From: Marsupella aquatica | Lineage: Eukaryota; Marchantiophyta | Assembly (NCBI GenBank): GCA_973895155.1 | Contig: OZ316892.1 | Span: 16,058,001 to 16,122,000, forward strand | DNA length: 64,000 bases | Reading direction: 5' to 3' | Shown: one piece after another, positions 12,112 to 19,813 of the stretch | Numbering within the stretch: the first letter of the stretch is position 1 | How the letters are laid out: every line of letters begins with the position of its first letter | The notes under the pieces: model-generated | What the model saw: the letters and a program-made list of their open reading frames with translations, nothing else | Database searches by the model: none | Told to the model about the DNA's origin: nothing | Position numbers and translations under genes: made by a program

Positions 12112-12124
12112 AGCGCCAGGCGCT
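12112..12124. promoter_or_regulatory. GCGC dyad 11 (AGCGCC-A-GGCGCT)
   Basis: A perfect copy within intron 2. Confidence 0.85.
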
Positions 12125-12429
12125 AGCTTCTTTCAATACTTTAAAAGTACTTATTCTAACTACGACCTGGTTATATTTTAGGAGGGAGGAAGTCTAATAC
12201 GGTGGGAACGAGAGATACTAAAAAGGATGCTACACCTGAAGTTTCCGAGGCAAACACGGGAGCTCGATCGGACCCCATTACTCCAGTCGACAAAGGGAAG
12301 GTTATAGTTCCTATCGACGCCACGAGTACCAGGAAGAAATGAAAGAGAGCTGTCGAAGGTGGACAATCTTTAAGGGAGAGTGTTATAGCTTCTGGTTTCC
12401 AACGTGAAGTTGGAAACTTCAAAACAACT

Positions 12430-13260
12430 GTGTCTCGCCATTGCATGGTTGAGACAAGCCTTTCTGAATTTTTTGACTCGACGTTCAACAAGGAGGAGAA
12501 GCCCGAGTGGGTTAGTGATGTGGAGAAATGGGGAAAAGACCTCGTTAAATTGGGATTTAAAGAGAAGGGAGTTGTTCGGGGGGGAAAAGTAAGATCGTTT
12601 GGAGTGGATGCCGGCTTCATTTACCTACCGACCGGGTTCAAACCATCTATCATTGATAAGAAGGTTCCTAAATGGAACATTCCAGATCACTCAATGGCGA
12701 GATCTTTTTTCAAATCCATGGATCCATTTTTATCAGATGATGGGTTCCTTGTAATTCTACACAATGGGGAGTACGATCCCATGTCGCAAGTCATTGCTGC
12801 CTGTCAGGAGTCAAGGAAATTTTAGTGTATATGCTCGCATAATGTTGTGATGTCTGACCCGATGTATGCGGCAAAGACAGACCGAGAGATGTTTACCCTC
12901 AGGCTCGACATATTTGGCCGAATTAATGGGAAATGTAAAATTTCCAAAGACCCCAAATTTCGGCCGCTGTCCATCAGTGAGGACCCTTCGGTTACCAATT
13001 TGATCGGACTCTCTTCGCTCAAATCAGATCCATTCCCGCAAATGGAGTTTGCTGGAAATGCTCGTCTGTCTGTGGGTTTTATGCAATCTGTTATAGAGCT
13101 TGTCACACGGCCTCGTGATATTTTTATGGATTGGACTGCTGGGGCTGGAGGCTCTTACATTGCTGGCGACTTCTCTGGACGATTTGTACTCGGGATAGAA
13201 CACCGGAAAGAATTTATTGAAACCGCTTCAAAGGTTTTCATGGATTTGTTGTCTCCCAAA
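12430..13260 (+). other. Beta-class DNA methyltransferase-like domain
   Basis: The C-terminal segment RPRDIFMDWTAGAGG, then GRFVLGIEHRKEFIETA, lines up with the usual pgD-vlDPFaGsGTT...gR-iGiE-eY--A of CcrM-like N6-adenine/N4-cytosine methyltransferases. Here the catalytic DPPY motif comes before motif I, and the matching segment reads IYLPTGF with no DPPY. Either the domain has lost catalysis or it has diverged. A TAG at 12823 splits the domain between the two motifs. Confidence 0.65.
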
Positions 13261-13906
13261 GAGATTGCAGTGTTACCTCCACCTGTTCCTACTGCCGACA
13301 GAAAAAAGAGAGATAAGCTTCGGTCGGTTCTCAATTTTGATTCTGATGATGAATCGAGTGAAGGTGAAGAGGAACAAGGTACAAGAAACTTTGAGGAGGA
13401 AAAGGGAGAGCATCGTGCAGCTGCAGATGAAACCGATAGTGATGACTCTTCCGAGTAATGTTCATAAACTCGTAAGCTTCTTTCTCCATTCCCGTCAATT
13501 CATAACATTTCTTTTGTTGTTTTGGGGAAAGGTGCCTTACAAAATGGACTTTGTTATATCAAGTCAGAGTGGAATGCAAGGAGACGATTCAAACTGCGGA
13601 GGAAGATCGCAAGACACAACGTAGAAACACCGGAAAAACCGTTTGTTCTTCCCTCCTATGCAGAGAAAGCCGCAAGGAAAGCAGAAAGTGCAAGGACACT
13701 TTGCTGGGAAAACAAAGGTCTTCGGTTACGAAGGGGTGTTGACCGAAAGTTCATTAAACATCCTTATGTTGATGACTTCTCCCGCAGCCAGTACGTAGAT
13801 GATGAGGTTGTGTCCACGGACAGATCCCAGAGTACAGATTCTGGTTCCGAGTCAGAATCTTCGGAACCTTGAGAAGTAGTGGGTAGTTGAGGCTAAATCT
13901 TTTAGC

Positions 13907-13919
13907 AGCGCCCGGTGCT
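13907..13919. promoter_or_regulatory. GCGC dyad 12 (AGCGCC-C-GGTGCT)
   Basis: One C-to-T mismatch at a CG site. It lies downstream of the ParB-like gene. Confidence 0.8.
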
Positions 13920-14012
13920 TGTAACAAGTGTATTATTTCCCTCTGCTGAGGGTCCTTTGAAATTGTTGATTTCTCTCTACTTGTTGATTACTTTTGACTT
14001 CTGTTCTTTACA

Positions 14013-14025
14013 AGCGCCTGGCGCT
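14013..14025. promoter_or_regulatory. GCGC dyad 13 (AGCGCC-T-GGCGCT)
   Basis: A perfect copy between the ParB-like gene and the downstream ORF. Confidence 0.85.
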
Positions 14026-14468
14026 CGCCAAATGGAATCTCTAAATGGCCGTTTAGTCAGTCGTCGGATTGTGTTCTTTAGTCAGTCGTCGGAAAACCGT
14101 TGGGGACCATAGTTTAGGGACCGGGCGGAAGGGACGACTATAGTTTCCATTTAGGTTTGTTCGGGACGACGAGAGTTGGGGACGTCGATAGTTGAGGACG
14201 ACGATAGTTTTGGGAAGACGATAGAACGGGACGTTAGAGCAGGGCGAGAGAACGGGTCGATACCGGTTACCAAGGCGAAGATAGTTTTGGGAGGCAATAG
14301 AACGGGACGATGATAGTTTGATGGTCGTTTCGGAATGGTAGTGTACGCGGACCTTTATCTGGCGTCTTAGTCTTCGCGGACCTTTCTTTGACCTTTGTCG
14401 GCTATAGCACTCGCGGATGACGTTCTTACGGGAGGAGAGGTTACATATTAGATCGGGATCTTTGGAAC

Positions 14469-14930
14469 ATGGCGAGTCAGTATGAGCCAATGGATTGGGA
14501 GGCAGCTTTTCGTCCTTCTCGTGTGCGTCCAGAAGAGAGCCATTTCAGCTCTTTTGAATCGCGGATGGAGACTGAAGAAACTGAAACTTCCACTTTTCAG
14601 AACCGTCATGCTCTCCCGTATGATGAGGCTATTAGTCCTGGAGAGAAGAACATCCCTTGGATTGTCGATTCCCCTACGCCTCCGTTCTCTAGTCGGTTTT
14701 CGTCTCACTCGGGAGTTCTTGTTGATGGGGTACTCCCAATCGATCGAAGAGTACAAGAAATGTTCGGGCGAGTTGATTTTAAGGACAGTAATATTCCTAA
14801 TGAACATTTTACGAGGGCTGTTCATCGAGGACCTTCAGAGGGATACGTTCGTTTGCGTGGTCTCGGCTTCAAGAAAGATCGGCGGAGAGAAGCAGCAGGA
14901 GTGGATGATGATTGCAACTCAGAAAGCTAG
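14469..14930 (+). CDS. Small acidic hypothetical protein of the MULE (153 aa)
   Basis: This is an uninterrupted frame from ATG at 14469 (MASQYEPMDWEAAF). The first 70 residues are rich in Glu, Ser and Thr; the C-terminal part is basic (GFKKDRRREAAG). I recognise no domain, signal peptide or membrane segment. It is the only MULE gene here without a stop or shift, and it lies inside the element, so it may be a third element protein. It could also be the first exon of a longer gene, because the region to 15200 is noncoding with three dyads, as in the introns of the other genes. Confidence 0.45.
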   Translation: MASQYEPMDWEAAFRPSRVRPEESHFSSFESRMETEETETSTFQNRHALPYDEAISPGEKNIPWIVDSPTPPFSSRFSSHSGVLVDGVLPIDRRVQEMFGRVDFKDSNIPNEHFTRAVHRGPSEGYVRLRGLGFKKDRRREAAGVDDDCNSES

Positions 14931-14963
14931 ATGGAAATTTCGTTTTGCTGATCGCTTTAAGCT

Positions 14964-14976
14964 AGCGCCGGGCACT
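14964..14976. promoter_or_regulatory. GCGC dyad 14 (AGCGCC-G-GGCACT)
   Basis: One G-to-A mismatch at a CG site. Confidence 0.8.
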
Positions 14977-15065
14977 GCTAAAGTTTTCCGGATTTTGTGG
15001 CATTGAAGTCGACCTCAGCTCTGGTGTTAGGGTTTTCCCGGTTGTCTACTATTTAGGTTTTGGCT

Positions 15066-15078
15066 AGCGCCGGGCGCT
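15066..15078. promoter_or_regulatory. GCGC dyad 15 (AGCGCC-G-GGCGCT)
   Basis: A perfect copy. Confidence 0.85.
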
Positions 15079-15188
15079 ATTGAAACGACAACGGATTTTG
15101 TGGGAGGGAATGGATCTTGACTATGTTGTCTGGGTTTGGACGCATCTTGTCTCCAAGAAACGACTAGTTTTCTAGTTAGTTTTTGGCT

Positions 15189-15201
15189 AGCGCCGAGCGC
15201 T
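15189..15201. promoter_or_regulatory. GCGC dyad 16 (AGCGCC-G-AGCGCT)
   Basis: One G-to-A mismatch. It is the last dyad in the large element. Confidence 0.8.
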
Positions 15202-15540
15202 GTTCATGTATTAGTCGAAAACCTCCGACGGTGTCGACCGTGACTTCATGGATGGGATTTTTAGGCCAGATTGTTGATGTTGATAACTGCATTTTGTATC
15301 ACTTAAGCCGAGCGCGTTTTCTATTTTGCCATAATATATGCGAATGTTTTTTCCGGCCTTTCTTTTCTACTTGTATTTGTCTTGGATTTTGTGTATCTCA
15401 ATTGGCAGCCGTCTTTTATGTTTCAAAAAATTGTTCCCGTGTTGTTCTTTTATTTATCACGAGGGTTTGGTGGTTTTGTTTTCTATTCTTGTACTTTCAA
15501 ATGGAGATTTTGAGACCTTTTTTTAAGATCACTGTTCACG

Positions 15541-15652
15541 ACCATCCAAACACTGTTCACTGGTAACAGCTCCTTTTAACTGGTACCAGAATCTGTTTCT
15601 TGTTACTATTATCTGTTTGCTGTCGTTTGTAAATTCCCCCAGCATACCTAAG
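15541..15652 (-). repeat. Right terminal inverted repeat of the MULE
   Basis: On the - strand it reads ACGACAGCAAACAG, followed by AACAG words and CTGTTACCAG (+ strand CTGGTAACAG, 15560-15569). It mirrors the left end at 4357-4480. Confidence 0.7.
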
Positions 15653-15707
15653 GAGATTAACAAGCGAACGAGAAAGTACGTCAATAACAAGCTCAAAATC
15701 ATCAGAT

Positions 15708-16175
15708 TTGGAGGAGTCGCAATTGCCTCAACAAATGAATAGTCCACCACGACCATCGGGGTCTGGTTTGGCAGGTCCTGCCCCGAGCCCGGTTGCACCT
15801 CCGCCAGTGCCCCCATCGGCTGTAGCTCATGCGGCCCCAGCTCCTCCGCAAGTATCACAACGATCAAGGTTCCATTACCGACCATTCAAAGGACGTCACG
15901 GGGACAATCCGGATGAATGGTTGGATGAATTTGAGGCCACCACCAAAGCTAATGGGGAAGATGCCATTAAAATGATAGTTCTTCCAGGAGTAATGCGGGG
16001 AGAAGCCCACCCATGGTACAACTTGCTACAACCCGGAATCACCTGGCCACAATTCCAGGCAGCATTGTTCCAAGAGTTTTGTGTGGTCGGAGCAGAGTCG
16101 CACTCCATGTTAAAAATTGGCCATCTTTGCATGGGGAAGAAGGAGGTCCTGCAAAAGTTCATTCAGAAGTTCTAG
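15708..16175 (+). pseudogene. Ty3-like gag fragment
   Basis: A Pro/Ala-rich leader is followed by a gag core: FHYRPFKGRHGDNPDEWLDE, then GEAHPWYNLL, WPQFQAALFQEF and a terminal FIQKF. This matches the retrotransposon gag pattern of plant Ty3/gypsy elements. A TAG (probably a former CAG) ends it at 16173, and the frame continues for a short way as KLAAKIF. There is no protease, reverse transcriptase or LTR beside it, so it is an isolated fragment at the right end of the MULE. Confidence 0.75.
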
Positions 16176-16289
16176 AAGCTCGCGGCCAAGATTTTTGCAC
16201 GGGTTTCCCATGGATATGCAATTTTGGGTTGCCCACGGATATGCAATTCTGGGTCATGAATCCGCTCATATACGAACACTCTTCCTGGT

Positions 16290-17610
16290 GGGTTTCTGCT
16301 AGCGCTTGGCGCTACTAATATCTGTTCTTAGAACTTACGTTAAACTAACGGAAATATTTTGTTGTCAACGGTCATCCGCCACCATTTATCTCATATTTAT
16401 CCATTGTATCAACGGTAAATTAATTCTATTTTGGAGGTCCACGTCATGTTTTCTTTGTTCAAGATGACTTACTTGCAGAGAAATAAGAATGTCAAACTTG
16501 AAACAATCTTGTCATTTCCTATTCTGTCACGTTGTTTGGGGTAATTAGGGTAAAATGTGTGGTTTTGGGTGACATGATTAGCGTTCTTGTGACTAATAGA
16601 GAAGGTCATCAATGCGTTAGTGAAGATTATCTTTGCAGAAGGTTTGATGTCAGGAGGAAAGACATTAAAATTTTAGCGACACCTGACGAAGGGTAAGCTC
16701 ATTTTTATTACATTCTGGGAACTGCACGTAGGTGTCCAGTACATGCTTTCCCTCAAAGGAAAAGGGGTGGTCAGGTGAAGTTAGAGACGGGAGATGCACC
16801 AAGGGAATTCATTGACCTGACGTCTAATGGCGAGGACTTATTCCCTGGATCTCAATCGTCGATCAATGTTAGGAAGATCACGAGCGAAGAATGTCATTTC
16901 CAGTATATCAGTGTAGCAAATCAACAGAGGACGTTCTTCTTGCGTCAAACAATGGATGTGACAAGCTTCTAAAACCTCCTTCTCTTCCTGTCGTTTACAG
17001 AAGAAGCGCATTAGACGCCCTTTTGAAATCACCTGGTCAAAGTGAGCTATCTTGCTTTGTGCGATCAGAGACTTTCAAGCACAAGCAAGTAGAATTACTT
17101 CCAAGAACTTACAACGACAATGTTATATTTGAGCTTCCACCTGTCGATTGTGTTGGTTCAAAGGGGAAGCGTCTCCTTAACATGGACCGGTCAAGGGATT
17201 GCTATCTGTGGACTTGAATTCTTCCTACTTCAACCAATGTCTTGCTGAAGAAGATGTGGGAGTTTGGCAAAGTCAGTTGTAGCAGATCACTTGAATGTCG
17301 AAACAAAGCTTGCAAGTTTTATATCAAAACCAATGGTAGGAATTGTACGTCATGGGAAGGGACCCCCAAGTTAGGAGGCCAACATTGTCCAGGAAAGTTG
17401 ATTGATGCAAGAGGGATTGTTTGTCATTATGGTCTTCAACTCCCGTTATGTTTGGACTCCTGTTCCGCAAAAATGTTCTACATGTACCCATAAGTCCTGC
17501 TGGATTTGGTGACAATGCAGCATATATCACTCCTTGCCATCCATATGGGTGTCCATAACCATCCTTGTCAAAAGGTCTGGTCTAGAAGTTTAGAGATAAT
17601 AGCTGTCGAA
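16290..17610 (+). pseudogene. Second, truncated MULE transposase copy (N-terminal part)
   Basis: This runs opposite to the 8.8-kb copy. EDYLCRRFDVRRKDI near 16620 matches ERYLCGRFDLKMNDI of that copy. VVYRRSALDALLKSPGQSEL near 17000 matches VVYRRSAMDTLLKSTGHSEL. The zinc-finger part (CRNKACKFYIK, IVCHYG, then HMGVHNHP) lies at 17240-17565. It has several frame breaks and stops (17215, 17491) and ends before the catalytic core. At the frameshift near 8262 in the first copy this copy keeps the missing base, so it served as reference. A dyad at 16301 precedes it, as in the promoter of the large element. Confidence 0.8.
16301..16313. promoter_or_regulatory. GCGC dyad 17 (AGCGCT-T-GGCGCT)
   Basis: One C-to-T mismatch. 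It lies upstream of the second transposase copy. Confidence 0.8.
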
Positions 17611-17930
17611 GAGATTTGAAAAGAGCACTTCAAGAATCCTTCTTCCTCACCCTTTGTTTGTTGTAAGAAGGACATCACGCCCTCTATCTTGATTGGGTCT
17701 ACTTGATACAAAAGTTGCACTCCTGGGAGTCCGAACATTTTGCACAGCTTCGGGTTGGAGAAAGTATGAGTTTTCCCCTTGTATGTAATGAACAAAGCAT
17801 CAAGTGACATTGTCACCTTAGTAATTTGTGAGCAAATTTCACCTGCCCAAGCGGTTGATAGATAGCAATCTATTTGCACCATGCCATCAACTCTAGCCCT
17901 ATCAAGAATTATTCAACTCTCCTCGATGCG
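17568..17930 (-). pseudogene. Fragment resembling plant-mobile-domain/transposon protein
   Basis: A - strand frame reads AWAGEICSQITKVTMSLDAL, then ITYKGKTHTFSNPKLCKMFGLPG. The pattern of a strand, a gap and a terminal FGLPG resembles the decayed protein at 43.1 kb (LTTRVIAVVFGLQMG) and the general plant mobile domain pattern. A stop near 17909 splits it. Low confidence; no catalytic motif is visible. Confidence 0.3.
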
Positions 17931-19469
17931 CTGCACCTCCATGATGGAGTTGCGGATCTTCTTGTTTGAAGATGGAGCTCCCTTCTTGTTCCTAGCCGGG
18001 GGGAACCTCCGCTCTCCGTGTTCTTGTTGCCTCCATTTTGCCTAATGAATTCTAGTAGTGTAAGTGGGGAGTGAGCAAATTGTTGCGTTGCGTTTCGGCG
18101 AGTGCTTTAGTTGGAAGCAAGGGACAATAAGTGCGCAAATGCCTCGTGGGGAAAAATCCAGCCCACCTCTCTGCCTTATGCTTGAAGGATTTCTCTCTTT
18201 GGTCTTTGAGTGTCCGGAAGGGCGGGATGGCCCTTTGTTGTGCAAGCGCGAGAGCATCTTAGTCAAGCGCCCACTTAATGATATCCTTAGATACGGTGAT
18301 TACTCTGGGGGCTACTTACGAGTGTCCTCTACTCATTACTAAGTAAAGCCACAATACTTGATATGGTTGTTATGCAGTTTTCCTTAAGTTCAGATCAGTG
18401 GCGGTACCTTAAGACCCATTATGGTTGTCCCAACTATTTTTAGAACAATAATCGTGCTTTACTATAAACGACAAAAAGATTGGGATCTGCACAAGTATAT
18501 GTGAGGGGAGCGATACCCTTGGGGGCGGGCCAGGGGCAAACCCAAGTTTGTGTGAAGCGTGACGTTCGCGCTACTAAGAAAAAATGCCAAATAAAAATGA
18601 TAATAAATTCTCAACGTTGTTTGGGTGATTGTAATTTGTGAAAAGAGCATGTTGGCTCGTATAAAGTTAATCATGCATTGCACTAAGTACTAAATCAAGA
18701 TTAAAATAATAATTATATTCAATAGAGTAGTGAGTATCATGAACGGTTTTGGCAATACTAATATGTTATTAAAGTTTTTTTCTTCAAATTTGCATATCAA
18801 TGTCTCTACAATTGAACTTTGTACGATAAGCTATTTGAATATCCTCAAGAGAAAACAAAACAAATAGATCATTTGAGGCTCTATTCCAATCCATGATAAT
18901 TTTAATAAATAATGAAAATAATACATTTCCATTCCTCTCGGTATGACACAACTATATAGACTAAGGGTTCATTAGATCCTATAACAATGACGATAAACCC
19001 AAAACCAAAGTGATATATTAGGTGTTATTGTATAGAAGGTTTGTCTAGAAGATGAACTCTAATAAAAAATGGATTACAAAAGGGAAGATTAGGAATGACA
19101 CTTTTTGCTTTTGTTTTCTATTAGATTCATAATAACTCACATGTTTTATCTCTTGGGCTGTTTTATCTCGAGAAATGACTCACATGTTTTTTTGCTATTC
19201 AAGCCAAATGATGTCTCATCTTATATTTCCAAAGAAACCTTCATCCTAAAGGTCCCATCTTTAATTCTATGACTTATTTTTTTGTTAACCGAGCCAAAAG
19301 ATACCCTATTATATGAACATAAGGCTAAAGAATGAAGGAAAATATGGAGAAAATATGAGCATTTTGATGAGAGAATAATCAAGATGTGAATGAGGAAAGA
19401 GTGTCTTTTGCAATTTATTTATAGTGAATCCAATAGCGCATGGATCACGCCCAAATACTTGGATCAAAG
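17931..19469. other. AT-rich intergenic, no gene recognised
   Basis: Short open stretches only, with no domain motif. I see no tRNA or structured RNA. Confidence 0.5.
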
Positions 19470-19813
19470 GGGTATAACCACCGTGACAGCAAATAGCAAA
19501 CAACAAACAGTAAATAGTTACTCGTAACAGCAAACGGGTGGTAAAACTTTTGGAATTTTTTGGGGAATTTTTTGGGGAATTGTTTTTGGGGAAAAAATAT
19601 TAAATTTTTTTTGTGAGTCGATATTTTTTGGCTAGCGCCCGGAGCTAGTAATAGTATCGCCTTACACTAGCAAAAAATTGTCATGTTTTAAATTATTTTG
19701 AAAATTGTGACTTTTAATGACACATTTTTAGATTGTCTAGTTTGCTCGTAACAGGAAATTTTTGCTCGTAACAGTAAATCTGTTTGCTATTTGCTGTCAC
19801 GGTGAAAACCCTC
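19470..19813. mobile_element. MITE of the same MULE family, 344 bp
   Basis: Perfect 23-bp inverted repeats lie at 19479-19501 and 19782-19804 (they begin CACCGTGACAGCAAATAGC). The 9-bp sequence GGATCAAAG flanks the element exactly, at 19461-19469 and 19814-19822, as expected of MULEs. Subterminal CTCGTAACAG words occur at about 19523, 19744 and 19764. The ends and subterminal words resemble those of the 11.3-kb element. One GCGC dyad lies at its exact centre. It has no coding capacity and would depend on a transposase supplied in trans. Confidence 0.9.
19634..19646. promoter_or_regulatory. GCGC dyad 18 (AGCGCC-C-GGAGCT) at the MITE centre
   Basis: One mismatch (C to A). Its midpoint (19640) is within two bases of the midpoint of the MITE. 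Confidence 0.75.

Larger units (their letters stand above)
11993..12181 (+). other. Intron 2 of the ParB-like gene, with two dyads
   Basis: GTAAGT donor at 11993, TTTTAG acceptor ending at 12181, 189 bp. The phase is kept: one base from exon 2 plus two from exon 3 make an AGA codon. This is the main evidence that the ParB-like and methyltransferase-like parts are one protein. Dyads at 12020 and 12112 lie inside. Confidence 0.8.
9783..13872 (+). pseudogene. ParB/sulfiredoxin-like plus beta-class DNA methyltransferase-like fusion, three or more exons, with internal stops
   Basis: The start chosen is the first ATG, 9783 (MEVFPSSS). Exons 9783-10534, 10659-11992 and 12182 to about 13455 join in one continuous frame through GTAAGT-type introns. 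Exon 1 carries a ParB/sulfiredoxin-like domain: IPLCRLVHMEVVRTL, a Ser-Ile helix, then FSVFDGNHRLYSW, the DGNHR signature. Exon 3 carries a methyltransferase-like domain in the beta-class order: a degenerate motif IV region (FIYLPTGF), a helix and strand (MDPFLSDDGFLVILH), and the SAM-binding motif I at the C terminus (IFMDWTAGAGG...VLGIEHRKEF). A KK*KR basic run looks like a nuclear signal split by a stop. A charged tail follows, with a further piece at 13532-13872 whose junction I cannot resolve. In-frame stops: TAG 11410, TAG 11728, TGA 12340, TAG 12823. Such fusions are known in prokaryotic mobile DNA; function here is inferred. Confidence 0.7.
13873..14468. repeat. Noncoding spacer with GACGATAG-type degenerate array
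   Basis: After two dyads (13907, 14013), TTTAGTCAGTCGTCGGA occurs twice (about 14053 and 14077). Then from about 14100 to 14335 the word GGGACGACGATAGTTT recurs in degenerate form about eight times. It lies just upstream of the ORF starting at 14469 and may be its promoter. Confidence 0.6.
14931..15540. other. MULE noncoding right arm
   Basis: Three dyads (14964, 15066, 15189) lie here, spaced about 100-125 bp apart. After that the sequence becomes T-rich, with no recognisable gene up to the right inverted repeat. Confidence 0.5.
4357..15652. mobile_element. Large Mutator-like (MULE) DNA transposon, about 11.3 kb, decayed
   Basis: The ends form imperfect terminal inverted repeats: ACGACAGAAAACAG at 4370-4383 faces CTGTTTGCTGTCGT at 15613-15626 (13 of 14 positions). 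Subterminal CTGTTACCAG words lie at 4396, 4438 (last base differs) and 4459, and their inverse lies at 15560. The outermost bases GGGTATG on the left and CATACCT on the right also pair. Inside are a - strand MULE-type transposase, a divergent + strand ParB-like/methyltransferase-like gene, an acidic ORF, and 16 copies of AGCGCC-N-GGCGCT in noncoding DNA. The 9-bp target duplication is not clear: GAGATAAC on the left and GAGATTAAC at 15653 on the right are similar but not exact, so the outer limits are uncertain by about 12 bp. The related MITE at 19470 has a clean 9-bp duplication, which supports the MULE assignment. Confidence 0.8.

Noticed and set aside
5574-12825. TAG and TGA codons in the MULE genes as sense codons, or repaired by U-to-C RNA editing
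   Set aside because: Stop reassignment is not known in land-plant nuclei, and U-to-C editing of stops is an organelle process. A frameshift near 8262 also shows ordinary decay.
4951-15201. The repeated GCGC dyads as a CRISPR-like array or as terminators
   Set aside because: Spacing is irregular (about 60 bp to several kb), the units lie in introns and promoters, and this is a plant nuclear sequence. No T-run follows them.
4348-15661. A 9-bp target duplication of the large MULE (GAGATAAC / GAGATTAAC)
   Set aside because: The match needs a one-base gap and a three-base shift of the element end, so I do not claim it.
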